From contig CAZQSL010000086.1 in NCBI GenBank assembly GCA_964595945.1, forward strand, positions 1 through 16,273: a DNA stretch of 16,273 bases, read 5' to 3'. The stretch comes from CAZQSL01 sp964595945 (GTDB lineage Bacteria; UBP15; UBA6099; JAJRTR01). Shown piece after piece: positions 1 through 7,096 of this stretch (within the stretch, counting starts at the first letter, position 1; each line of letters opens with the position of its first letter). The translations under genes and the position numbers were made by a program. The notes beneath the pieces are model-generated. The model saw only the letters and a list, made by a program, of their open reading frames with translations. It did no database searches and had not been told where the DNA came from.

Positions 1-2
1 TC

Positions 3-1220
3 GATGTCGGTCTCGCCGATATCGAGTACGATATGTCGGGCGAAGTATCTCTCAGGGGCTACAAACCCAACTTTTTACCCAACACAAAACAGATCCGCAA
101 CGCGGCGGCGTTACTCCTCCAGGCTGAGCGCCCGATCCTCTATATCGGCGGCGGCATCATTGCCGCAAACTGCGCAAAATATCTCGTGGAACTCGCCGAA
201 AAACTCCAGTGCCCCGTTGTCAACACTCTCATGGGCAAAGGCGGATTCCCAGAAGATCACGCCCTCTCACTCGGCATGCTCGGCATGCACGGCACATGGG
301 CGGCCAACACGGCGATTACCAATGCTGACGTGATACTCGCAATCGGAGCGCGATTCGATGACCGCGTCACCGGCCGGCTTGACTCGTTCGCTCCCGGAGC
401 TACGCTCATCCACATGGATATTGATCCCGCCGAGATCGGCAAGAACGTCGCCATCACGGTACCTGTCGTGGGCGACGCGAAAAACTGCATCAAGGCACTC
501 CTCAGGGAATTGCCGGAAACCGAGGCGCAACAGGCTGACAGTCTCCCTCAGGTATCATCCGGCACATGGCTCACTCAGGTACGTGAATGGCGTGAGGAAC
601 ACCCTCTCACATACGAAGACCGTGACGATGCCATTATGCCGCAGCACGTGATCGAAAAACTGATGGACCTCGCAGGCGACGCGATCATCGTCACCGAAGT
701 CGGCCAACACCAGATGTGGGCCGCACAGTACTGCAAGACGAAAAAACCCCGCCATTTCATTTCCTCTGGCGGTCTCGGCACTATGGGCTACGGTCTTCCC
801 GCCGCCATCGGCGCGCAGGTTGGCTGTCCCGGCGAACTCGTTATCGACATCTCCGGCGACGGCAGTTTCTTCATGAACGTACAGGAACTCGCCACCGCAG
901 TCGAATGTGACATCCCCATCAAAGTGGTCGTGCTCAACAACGGCTGCCTCGGGATGGTCAGGCAATGGCAGCAACTCTTCTACAATCAGCGATACAGCGC
1001 CTCCGACCTCAGAGGCAATCCCTCCATCGCTGCGATCGCGGAGGCATTCGGGGCAGTCGGCATCACAGTCACCGACAAAAATGACCTCGAACCGGCACTA
1101 CGCGAGATGATCTCGAACGGACGCGTAACCGTACTCGACATCCAGGTCGTCCCCGACGCCAATGTCGCCCCCATGGTGCCAAAAGGCGCGGCTCTCAACG
1201 AGATGATCGAAGAATGCTGA
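3..1220 (+). CDS. ilvB: Acetolactate synthase large (catalytic) subunit, 5'-truncated by window edge
   Basis: Thiamine-diphosphate enzyme that condenses two pyruvates to acetolactate, or pyruvate with 2-ketobutyrate to acetohydroxybutyrate; first common step of branched-chain amino acid synthesis in the cytoplasm. The frame is already open at base 3 (D-V-G-L-A-D...), so the ATG at 33 is internal. The 405 residues present correspond to the C-terminal two thirds of a family usually about 560-590 aa; the PYR domain with the catalytic Glu lies outside the window. The central FAD/TPP_M domain shows GARFDDRVTG. The C-terminal TPP domain has GDGSF from window codon 285 and the closing NN about 25 residues later, followed by GMVRQWQ, whose Trp lies in the active-site/herbicide region. 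The regulatory subunit gene starts 51 bp downstream, so co-transcription is likely. Identification is secure; assignment as ilvB rather than another biosynthetic isozyme (ilvI/ilvG) is by convention. Confidence 0.96.
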   Translation, partial: DVGLADIEYDMSGEVSLRGYKPNFLPNTKQIRNAAALLLQAERPILYIGGGIIAANCAKYLVELAEKLQCPVVNTLMGKGGFPEDHALSLGMLGMHGTWAANTAITNADVILAIGARFDDRVTGRLDSFAPGATLIHMDIDPAEIGKNVAITVPVVGDAKNCIKALLRELPETEAQQADSLPQVSSGTWLTQVREWREEHPLTYEDRDDAIMPQHVIEKLMDLAGDAIIVTEVGQHQMWAAQYCKTKKPRHFISSGGLGTMGYGLPAAIGAQVGCPGELVIDISGDGSFFMNVQELATAVECDIPIKVVVLNNGCLGMVRQWQQLFYNQRYSASDLRGNPSIAAIAEAFGAVGITVTDKNDLEPALREMISNGRVTVLDIQVVPDANVAPMVPKGAALNEMIEEC

Positions 1221-1271
1221 TACTCCACATCATTGCCCGCACTTCGCGGAGAAAACTTACAGGTTATCAAA

Positions 1272-1781
1272 ATGGCTAACGGCACAACTCACAGACATAA
1301 ACACTCGATCTCGATACTTGTCGAAAATCACCCAGGCGTCCTCGTCAGGGTCGCCGCGCTTTTCGCCCGCAGAGGTTACAATATCGAAAGCGTATCGGTC
1401 GGCGCCACCCAGGACCCGATGCTCTCGCGCATTACCATCGTTGTCACTGGCAACGACGCCGTGATCGAACAGGTCACCAAACAGCTCCACAAACTCATCG
1501 AGGTCATCAAGGTTTCCGATATCACGCATACCGATACGGTAGACCGCGAACTCGTCCTCATCAAGGTTTCCGCAAAAGCCGGCGACCGCCACGAGATACT
1601 CGCCATCGCCGATACATTCCGCGCGAATGTCATCGACGTTGCCGAAACCAGTCTCGTCGTGGAGGCGACAGGCCAGCCCGACAAACTAACCGCACTTGAA
1701 AACCTGCTACGACGCTACGGCATAATCGAAACCGTGCGCACAGGCAAGGTTGTTCTTGTCCGGGGAGCTCAAAACACCTGA
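1272..1781 (+). CDS. ilvN: Acetolactate synthase small (regulatory) subunit
   Basis: Regulatory partner of the preceding large subunit; in this family it raises catalytic activity and confers valine feedback inhibition. The protein has 169 aa, normal for the long IlvH/IlvN type. Residues 11-85 form an ACT domain (HSISILVENHPG, then RGYNIESVSVG). The Asn19/Gly22 pair matches the E. coli IlvH valine-site region. The second half (about 90-165) is the usual small-subunit C-terminal domain, with RELVLIKV and LRRYGIIETVRTG. The ATG at 1272 is chosen because AGG at 1261-1263 is 8 nt upstream and the ACT domain follows directly. An in-frame TTG at 1233 would add 13 residues but has no ribosome binding site. 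A strong terminator follows 27 bp after the stop. The symbol ilvH is equally usable. Confidence 0.95.
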   Translation: MANGTTHRHKHSISILVENHPGVLVRVAALFARRGYNIESVSVGATQDPMLSRITIVVTGNDAVIEQVTKQLHKLIEVIKVSDITHTDTVDRELVLIKVSAKAGDRHEILAIADTFRANVIDVAETSLVVEATGQPDKLTALENLLRRYGIIETVRTGKVVLVRGAQNT

Positions 1782-1808
1782 CGGGCACAAAACAACAGAC
1801 GAAACCCG

Positions 1809-1843
1809 GGCCGGCGCATCAGAGACGATACGCCGGCCTTTTT
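1809..1843 (+). terminator. Rho-independent terminator after ilvBN
   Basis: GGCCGGCG (1809-1816) pairs perfectly with CGCCGGCC (1831-1838) around a 14-nt loop, and five T residues follow (1839-1843). It begins 27 bp after the small-subunit stop and should end the ilvBN transcript, separating it from leuA. Confidence 0.88.
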
Positions 1844-2045
1844 CGTCAGCAGGCCGCATGCCAGCGGTTTCACTTGATTTTTCCGGGCGAATGCATCGCC
1901 CGCGCGGATGACTCTCCGCAAACTTTATTGTAAACTTTTATGGATACCCGTCGGCAAGCCATGCAGGCAGCCACGGATCACACATGACGGACTCGGCGCC
2001 GTCACCTGCATAAGACAAATAACATCGACATAAGGAGCAACTGCC
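1844..2045 (+). promoter_or_regulatory. leuA upstream region: possible promoter, hairpins and a short uORF
   Basis: This 202-bp leader probably contains the leuA promoter. ATGACT (1908-1913) and TAAACT (1931-1936), 17 bp apart, are a weak sigma-70-type match at four of six positions each. CGGGCGA (1884-1890) and TCGCCCG (1896-1902) form a perfect 7-bp stem with a 5-nt loop, and TGACGG (1985-1990) pairs with CCGTCA (1999-2004). Neither stem has a T-run, so neither looks like a terminator. A 41-codon reading frame runs from ATG 1908 to TAA 2031-2033, with four Leu codons among its first eleven codons. Its stop overlaps the leuA Shine-Dalgarno AAGGAG. If the proposed promoter is right, the uORF start would not be transcribed, so the two readings compete. 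I see no T-box signature. Confidence 0.35.
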
Positions 2046-3623
2046 ATGAGCGCAGACAAAACACAGGACAGCAGAAGACGGGTCATCTTTTTCGATACCA
2101 CTCTCCGCGACGGCGAGCAGTCGCCCGGAGCAACCATGACGGTGAGCGAAAAATTGCAGATAGCGCAGCAGCTCGCCCGCCTCAGGGTCGACATCATCGA
2201 AGCCGGCTTCCCCTACTCATCCCCCGGCGATTTCGAAGCTGTAAAACTCATTTCGCAAAACGTACACGGTCCGGCCATCGCCGGTTTGTGCCGGGCCAGC
2301 ATCGGCGACATCGACCGCGCGTGGGACGCTCTCAAATTCGCCCAGAAAGGCCGCATCCACACATTCATCGCCACTTCGCCGATCCACATGGAAAAGAAAC
2401 TCCAGAAGACTCCCCAGCAGGTAGTCGAAATGGCTATCAAGGCTGTTTCACACGCAAAGTGTTACACCGCCGATGTCGAGTTTTCGGCCGAAGACGCGAC
2501 ACGCTCGGAATTCGATTTCCTCTGTGAGATCATCGAAAAAGTCATCGACGCCGGCGCCACTACGATCAACATCCCCGACACGGTCGGCTATGCCATCCCG
2601 CACGAATACGGCGCCAACATCGCCCGTATCATCGCTGCCGTACCCAATTCGTCGAAAGCGGTCTTCAGCGTCCACTGCCACAACGATCTCGGCCTCGCCG
2701 TCTCCAATTCCATCGCGGCGCTCGTCAACGGCGCCACTCAGGTCGAATGCGCCATCAACGGCCTCGGCGAACGCGCCGGCAACGCTGCTATCGAAGAACT
2801 CATCATGGCCATCCACACGCGCGGCGAATATCTCGGCCTCCGCAGCGAGGCGGTCTCTCAGGAAATCCACCGCTCGAGCCGTCTCGTCAGCCGTATCACG
2901 GGCATCGATGTGCAGCCCAACAAGGCTATCGTCGGCCGCAACGCATTCGCCCACGAGGCAGGCATCCATCAGGATGGCGTGCTCAAGGACAAACGCACAT
3001 ACGAAATCATGGACGCCGAAGCTATAGGTCTCGCCAAAAGCGAACTCGTCCTCGGCAAGCATTCCGGCCGCCATGCCTTCATCGAAAAACTCACCGAATT
3101 CGGGTTCGAACTCAGCGCGACTCAGGTCAACAAGGCCTTCGCGAAATTCAAGGAGCTCTGCGACAAGAAAAAAGTCGTCAGCGACGAAGACATCCTCTCG
3201 ATCGTAGAAGACGAACGCCTCGAATTTCCAGAAAAATACCGCATCGAAACTGTCAATGTGATGTGCGGCGGCAGGGTCAAATCCACATCCATGATCCAGA
3301 TGTACCGCGATGAGGAAGTAGTCGAAGACTCGGCAATCGGAGTCGGTCCGGTCGACGCGGTCTACAAGTGTATCCGCCAGATTACCGGCGAAAGCCCGAC
3401 TCTCGTCAACTACTCGGTAAAGTCGGTCACCGATGGCATCGACGCGCTCGGTGAAGTCACCATCCATATCCTGGATGATGAAAACAAGAAGAGCTACACC
3501 GGCCACGGCGCCGAACTCGACATCGTGGAAGCCAGCGCCAAGGCATATATCAATGCTATCAACAAGATGGTGTTCTGGCGCGAAAACACCGAACGCAAGG
3601 CTGCTGAAAAACCGGAGGAATGA
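2046..3623 (+). CDS. leuA: 2-isopropylmalate synthase
   Basis: Catalyses the first committed step of leucine synthesis, joining acetyl-CoA to 2-ketoisovalerate. The protein has 525 aa, close to E. coli LeuA. The N-terminal TIM barrel starts with FDTTLRDGEQSPG, where Arg21 and Asp22 are the catalytic/metal residues. HCHND gives metal ligands His210 and His212, and the NGLGERAGN signature spans residues 238-246 with Asn246 as a further ligand. A linker with FAHEAGIHQDG follows. The C-terminal region (about 390-510, with VMCGGRVKSTSMI) is the LeuA dimer domain that normally binds leucine for feedback inhibition. AAGGAG at 2032-2037 lies 8 nt before the ATG. The leuA signatures and the regulatory domain favour it over homocitrate or citramalate synthase. 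The gene follows ilvBN, which helps produce its keto-acid substrate. Confidence 0.96.
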   Translation: MSADKTQDSRRRVIFFDTTLRDGEQSPGATMTVSEKLQIAQQLARLRVDIIEAGFPYSSPGDFEAVKLISQNVHGPAIAGLCRASIGDIDRAWDALKFAQKGRIHTFIATSPIHMEKKLQKTPQQVVEMAIKAVSHAKCYTADVEFSAEDATRSEFDFLCEIIEKVIDAGATTINIPDTVGYAIPHEYGANIARIIAAVPNSSKAVFSVHCHNDLGLAVSNSIAALVNGATQVECAINGLGERAGNAAIEELIMAIHTRGEYLGLRSEAVSQEIHRSSRLVSRITGIDVQPNKAIVGRNAFAHEAGIHQDGVLKDKRTYEIMDAEAIGLAKSELVLGKHSGRHAFIEKLTEFGFELSATQVNKAFAKFKELCDKKKVVSDEDILSIVEDERLEFPEKYRIETVNVMCGGRVKSTSMIQMYRDEEVVEDSAIGVGPVDAVYKCIRQITGESPTLVNYSVKSVTDGIDALGEVTIHILDDENKKSYTGHGAELDIVEASAKAYINAINKMVFWRENTERKAAEKPEE

Positions 3624-3669
3624 TTCATTCAGGATCAAGTGATGGGATCAGTGGACCAACGAAAATACG

Positions 3670-3700
3670 ACGGGGAAGGCTCAGCCTTTCCCGTTGTTTC
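3670..3700 (+). terminator. Hairpin after leuA, probable weak terminator
   Basis: ACGGGGAAGGC (3670-3680) pairs with GCCTTTCCCGT (3684-3694) as an 11-bp stem with one G-U pair and a TCA loop. It is followed by TGTTTC rather than a clean T-run. It lies 46 bp after the leuA stop and 67 bp before dapB, so it may terminate or only attenuate readthrough into dapB. No convincing dapB promoter was found in the remaining 67 bp. Confidence 0.6.
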
Positions 3701-3767
3701 CTGACTTCAAGAAGCAGGGCGGATTTGCAGGCTTCGCCAAAAACGAAAACCCGAAAGGACAGAACAG

Positions 3768-4559
3768 ATGATCAAGGTAATAGTATCAGGCGCAAATGGA
3801 CGCATGGGCCGCGAAGTCGTAAAGGCCGTATCTTCCCAGGAAGACATGAAGGTCGTAGCGGCATTTGATTCTTATGGCGCGGGCGTCGACGCCGGCACGC
3901 TGGCAGGCATACCCGCACTCGGCATCATTATTTGCGACAGACTCGACGAAGTCCTCGCCACTGAAGCTGATATCGTTGTCGATTTTACGATAGCCGCCGG
4001 ATTTGAAGAACGGGCGGCAGCCATGCTGGACGCCGGCAAGCGCATCGTCGCCGGCACGACCGGACTGACGGACGAAACCCTCGGCAGAGTCGCCGCTCTC
4101 GCCGCAGAAAAAAAACTCGGGGTGCTCGTGGCTCCCAATTTCGCGATCGGAGCGGTGCTGATGATGCAGTTCGCCACGAAGGCAATCGAGTATATCCCCC
4201 ACGCTGAAGTCATAGAGCTTCACCACGACAAAAAGCTCGACGCCCCCTCCGGCACGGCGCTGGCGACGGCTGAAATGCTCAGGCAGGCGCGCGACGGCCA
4301 GCCGGAAATACCCGATCCGACCAAGGTGTTCAAGGTAGACGGCGTACGCGGCGGAAGAGTCGGTGACATCCAGGTCCACAGCGTGCGGCTGCCGGGATTC
4401 ATCGCTTCTCAGGAAATCCTGTTTGGCGCACAGGGACAATTCCTCACTATCAGGCATGACACGACTTCTCGCGAAGCGTTTATGCCCGGCGTGCTGCTCG
4501 CGGTCCGCAGGATGATGGAAATTGACACATACGTCTTCGGCCTTGACAAGATTATGTAA
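3768..4559 (+). CDS. dapB: 4-hydroxy-tetrahydrodipicolinate reductase
   Basis: NAD(P)H-dependent reductase of the diaminopimelate/lysine pathway, supplying lysine and the peptidoglycan cross-link precursor; cytoplasmic. It has 263 aa, a normal family length. The N-terminal Rossmann fold carries G8-A-N-G11-R-M-G14. GTTGLT and APNFAIG, typical of the family, follow. The signature ELHH-x2-K-x-DAPSGTA contains His152/His153 and Lys156, matching the catalytic His159 and Lys163 of E. coli DapB. The C-terminal part has HSVRLPGFIASQEILFG and the closing RHDTTSREAFMPGVLLAVR. AAAGGA at 3754-3759 lies 8 nt before the ATG. The gene is 144 bp downstream of leuA, with a hairpin between, so shared transcription is possible but not certain. 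dapA is not in the window. Confidence 0.96.
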   Translation: MIKVIVSGANGRMGREVVKAVSSQEDMKVVAAFDSYGAGVDAGTLAGIPALGIIICDRLDEVLATEADIVVDFTIAAGFEERAAAMLDAGKRIVAGTTGLTDETLGRVAALAAEKKLGVLVAPNFAIGAVLMMQFATKAIEYIPHAEVIELHHDKKLDAPSGTALATAEMLRQARDGQPEIPDPTKVFKVDGVRGGRVGDIQVHSVRLPGFIASQEILFGAQGQFLTIRHDTTSREAFMPGVLLAVRRMMEIDTYVFGLDKIM

Positions 4560-4824
4560 TAACTCTTGCGTGCAGACTATGGATCGACAGGAATGAGTAT
4601 CGCGGATTGATATGAGTTTCAGGGACAATCGGGTTTCTGATTGGCTTGCGGCTTGATATTGCTGTCTCGCGATAGTGATATCTGTTTCACCCCGTATTCT
4701 GCAATAGAATACGGGGGTTACATCATATCCACGTACATTGCCTCGTGTGACTATTCCCGCAACAGCAGCGATAACAGTTATTTTTTCGCAAAGGTATTGC
4801 ACAGCCCTGAGAAAGGCGTGTAGA
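4560..4824 (+). promoter_or_regulatory. Intergenic region between dapB and tetR with a possible sigma-70 promoter
   Basis: The 265 bp contain no supportable gene. A large inverted repeat lies at 4690-4716 (listed separately). TTGCAC (4797-4802) and TAGAAT (4821-4826), 18 bp apart, look like a sigma-70 promoter and would start transcription near 4833, inside the palindrome at 4830-4845. AAAGG at 4812-4816 is also well placed as a ribosome binding site for ATG 4825, which would require a promoter further upstream. The two readings are mutually exclusive. I found no strong promoter farther upstream; TTGATA at 4653-4658 has only a poor -10 partner. Confidence 0.35.
4690..4716. repeat. Perfect 11-bp inverted repeat, candidate operator or RNA hairpin
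   Basis: CCCCGTATTCT (4690-4700) and AGAATACGGGG (4706-4716) are perfect inverted copies around GCAAT. No T-run follows on either strand, so it is a poor terminator candidate. It is 130 bp after dapB and 108 bp before the TetR start. Operator use by a dimeric regulator, or an mRNA hairpin ending the dapB transcript, are both possible. Confidence 0.55.
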
Positions 4825-5505
4825 ATGTTGACTGACATGTCAGTCCAAAAACGCGAACAGAAAAAACAGGAAACGCGTGAGAAATTCTTATCAGCAGCGC
4901 GGCGCATTTTCGCCGCCAAAGGATTTCAGGTGACGAATGTCTCGGACATAGTCGCGGAGGTGGGATCTGGACAGGGGACGTTCTATTACCACTTCGAGGA
5001 CAAACAGGCGATTTTCGACGAGATTCTGATACAGTTTGTCGAAAAGCTCATTAAGGTGCTGCTCCAGAACAATCTCGACACGGTTGGCCGCATCGCTCTC
5101 GCCAATCACGAACTCGCCATAAGAAACGCGATGAATATCGCAAATGTGTTTTTTGACAACCTCGATGTCGCGAAGCTCTTTTTTGAGGAGTCTCGTTACG
5201 TGGGCGGCAAGGCCATGGTCTACATGACCAATTTTTACCGTCTGATGTACACGATGATCGAAGACGGACTCAGAGAAGGCATGGATGAGGGGCTGGTGCC
5301 GCGGACGGTCGATCCGATCATTTTTGCCCGCTGCTATGTCGGCGCCACCGAAAAGGCTATCCAGGACGTCATCACCTCGGAGGCTCCCCTCGACATCGAG
5401 CACTTCGCACGCCAGATCGTCGACTTCCAGACCTATGGCTCGATCGGCCAGAGGCCACGGACGGATGACTCTCACACTGAAAATGTCAGCAATGACAAAA
5501 TTTGA
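4825..5505 (+). CDS. TetR/AcrR-family transcriptional regulator
   Basis: DNA-binding repressor-type protein of 226 aa. The TetR_N helix-turn-helix spans about residues 17-65: TREKFLSAARRIFAAKGF, then VSDIVAEVG and the recognition-helix signature GTFYYHFEDK (residues 51-60). The C-terminal half (70-205) should be the all-helical ligand-binding and dimer domain; it varies too much to name a ligand. The ATG at 4825 has AAAGG 8 nt upstream. An alternative ATG at 4837 lies inside the palindrome, has no ribosome binding site and could serve only a near-leaderless mRNA. A longer reading from TTG 4738 adds unconvincing sequence. The aminotransferase gene begins 18 bp downstream, so the two are probably co-transcribed and the regulator may control that unit. 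Family assignment is firm; target and ligand are unknown. Confidence 0.9.
   Translation: MLTDMSVQKREQKKQETREKFLSAARRIFAAKGFQVTNVSDIVAEVGSGQGTFYYHFEDKQAIFDEILIQFVEKLIKVLLQNNLDTVGRIALANHELAIRNAMNIANVFFDNLDVAKLFFEESRYVGGKAMVYMTNFYRLMYTMIEDGLREGMDEGLVPRTVDPIIFARCYVGATEKAIQDVITSEAPLDIEHFARQIVDFQTYGSIGQRPRTDDSHTENVSNDKI
4830..4845. promoter_or_regulatory. Perfect 16-bp palindrome, candidate TetR autoregulatory operator
   Basis: GACTGACATGTCAGTC is its own reverse complement. It covers codons 2-7 of the regulator and straddles the transcription start predicted from the TTGCAC/TAGAAT promoter. Its length and TGAC...GTCA half-sites resemble operators of TetR-family regulators, which usually bind next to their own promoter. 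Autorepression is inferred, not shown. Confidence 0.65.
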
Positions 5506-5523
5506 AAGAAAGAGGTGGGACAA

Positions 5524-6834
5524 ATGGCCAAACTCGCAATCAACGGCGGCACAAAAACCGTACCCGGAGGCATCTTCACCCTATGGCCCGTGATCACCGG
5601 CGAGGACAAGAAACTCGTCCTCGAATCGCTCGAATCACGATTCATGACATGCCCTTACGGACCCCAGATCAGAGGGGCGGAAAAGGAGTTTGCCGAGTAT
5701 CTCGGGGTCAAGCATGTCCTGATGCTCAACAGTGGCACGGCCGCACTCCATCTCGCTGTCGCGGCGGCTGGCATCGGCCCCGGCGACGAAGTGATCGTCC
5801 CCTCATTTACGTTTCTCGCTACTGCTCTTGCCGCCCTTCACAACAACGCGGTGCCGGTTTTCGTCGATGTCGATCCTGACACATTCCTGATCGATCCGGC
5901 GAAGATCGAAGCAAAGATCACCCCGCGCACAAAAGCGATCATCCCAGTCCATCTCCATGGTCTCTGCGCCGACATGGACGAGATACTCGCCATCGCGAAA
6001 AAACACAACCTCATCGTAATCGAAGACACCGCCCAGGCTCACGGCGCGCGCTACAAGGGCCGCATGGCCGGCACCATGGGCGATATGGCAGGATTCAGCG
6101 TACAGGCCAGCAAAAATCTCCCGGCGGCTGAAGGCGGATTTTTCGCCACCAACGACGACAGGCTCGCCGATATCGCCAACAGCATCCGCCTCTTCGGTCA
6201 GGACGCGTCTTTTGAAGACGAAAAACTCGTCGATCTCAATTACCCGCTCGATCGTGGCCGCGGATTCGAAGCCATCCGCCTCGGCTGGCAGTATCTCCCC
6301 GGCGAACTCCCCGCCGCCCTCACCCGCGCCCAGCTCAAACGCCTCGAAGCCAACAATGAAAACGCACGCGCCAACGCTCAGTACCTCACAAAACGGCTCT
6401 CGGCCATCTCTGGCGTCACGCCTCCCCACATCCCTGAAAACCGCGTCTCCGTCTACCACAAATTCCGCGTCAAACTCGACCCGAAAGCCGCCGGTATCGA
6501 TGTCGCTCCTACAATTTTCCGCGACAAAATCCTCGCGGCCCTCAAGGCCGAAGGTGTCGAATGCTGCCTCTGGGAAGTCAAACCGGTCCCGGCCCAGAAA
6601 GCGTTTAAAGCCCTCGCCGGCTATGGAAAAAAATGCCCTTATCACTGCCCGATGCGCGAAACTCCGGCCGAATCCACTCCCCCGGAAGATTACGCAGTCG
6701 CTCAGGCGCTGCTCGATACATCCATCGTGCTCGGCTCACACTCATACCCGATCATCGCACAGGACATCAAGGTCATGGAAGCCTTTGCCGACGCATTCGA
6801 TAAAATCTTTGCCAATCTGAGCGAACTTTTCTGA
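5524..6834 (+). CDS. DegT/DnrJ/EryC1/StrS-family PLP-dependent aminotransferase
   Basis: Fold-type I PLP enzyme of 436 aa; relatives transfer an amino group to keto-sugars, keto-cyclitols or related compounds, for surface polysaccharides or secondary metabolites. The N-terminus AINGGTKTVPGG is typical of the StrS/AHBA-synthase branch. LNSGTAALHLAV binds PLP phosphate. VIEDTAQAHGA supplies Asp168 and Gln171, and FSVQASKNLPAAEGG supplies the Schiff-base Lys197; the Asp-Lys spacing of 29 matches the family. An unusual CPYHCP motif lies near the C-terminus. AGAGGTGG (5511-5518) sits 5 nt before the ATG; a GTG at 5515 would add three residues and lies inside that site. It follows the TetR gene by 18 bp. 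No sugar nucleotidyltransferase, dehydratase or glycosyltransferase is nearby, so the substrate cannot be named. Confidence 0.93.
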   Translation: MAKLAINGGTKTVPGGIFTLWPVITGEDKKLVLESLESRFMTCPYGPQIRGAEKEFAEYLGVKHVLMLNSGTAALHLAVAAAGIGPGDEVIVPSFTFLATALAALHNNAVPVFVDVDPDTFLIDPAKIEAKITPRTKAIIPVHLHGLCADMDEILAIAKKHNLIVIEDTAQAHGARYKGRMAGTMGDMAGFSVQASKNLPAAEGGFFATNDDRLADIANSIRLFGQDASFEDEKLVDLNYPLDRGRGFEAIRLGWQYLPGELPAALTRAQLKRLEANNENARANAQYLTKRLSAISGVTPPHIPENRVSVYHKFRVKLDPKAAGIDVAPTIFRDKILAALKAEGVECCLWEVKPVPAQKAFKALAGYGKKCPYHCPMRETPAESTPPEDYAVAQALLDTSIVLGSHSYPIIAQDIKVMEAFADAFDKIFANLSELF

Positions 6835-6868
6835 AACCCCGCCGGATCCGAAAGATCGGGTCCAAACA

Positions 6869-6900
6869 AAAACCGGGCCGCCCGCGGGCGGCCCGGTTTT
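6869..6900. terminator. Bidirectional terminator, perfect 32-bp palindrome
   Basis: A perfect palindrome centred between 6884 and 6885: the left arm is AAAACCGGGCCGCCCG and the right arm its exact reverse complement, ending in TTTT. A-rich sequence precedes it (6864-6870), giving T-rich tails on both strands. It lies 34 bp past the aminotransferase stop and 196 bp past the end of the converging gltX, so it can stop transcripts from both sides. Confidence 0.88.
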
Positions 6901-6938
6901 GACGGAGCTCTCTTCATTCTATAGGTCAGATGATTCAA

Positions 6939-6976
6939 GCCCGGGACACGCTCCTTTTGTTCCGGGCACTTTTTTT
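6939..6976 (+). terminator. Second rho-independent terminator in the convergent region
   Basis: GCCCGGGA (6939-6946) pairs with TTCCGGGC (6960-6967), with one G-U pair and a 13-nt loop, and is followed by AC and a run of seven T (6970-6976). It is orientated for + strand transcripts and lies 38 bp after the bidirectional palindrome, so it may be a back-up terminator protecting gltX from antisense readthrough. The remaining 120 bp to the gltX stop hold nothing I recognise. Confidence 0.7.
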
Positions 6977-7096
6977 ATCCGGATATTATAGCCAAATAAC
7001 CGTTCGATCTTATTTTCTTTGATAAATATTCCTTGCCAGTTCGACCGAAATACTATTACGACCCATTATCCGCGATTCTGCAACAGGAGCCGGGGG

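Noticed and set aside
1884..1902. GC-rich hairpin before leuA as a terminator
   Set aside because: It lacks a T-run, and a complete terminator for ilvBN is already present at 1809-1843.
2448..3638. 396-codon open frame on the minus strand opposite leuA
   Set aside because: LeuA is unmistakable on the plus strand; the antisense frame stays open because of strong C-ending codon bias and its product has no recognisable features.
3624..3767. Lysine riboswitch upstream of dapB
   Set aside because: The gap is only 144 bp and mostly explained by a simple hairpin; no multi-helix core is visible.
3786..4919. 377-codon open frame on the minus strand across dapB and the start of the TetR gene
   Set aside because: It spans two well-identified genes and the intergenic region, and its product shows no domain or sensible start signal.
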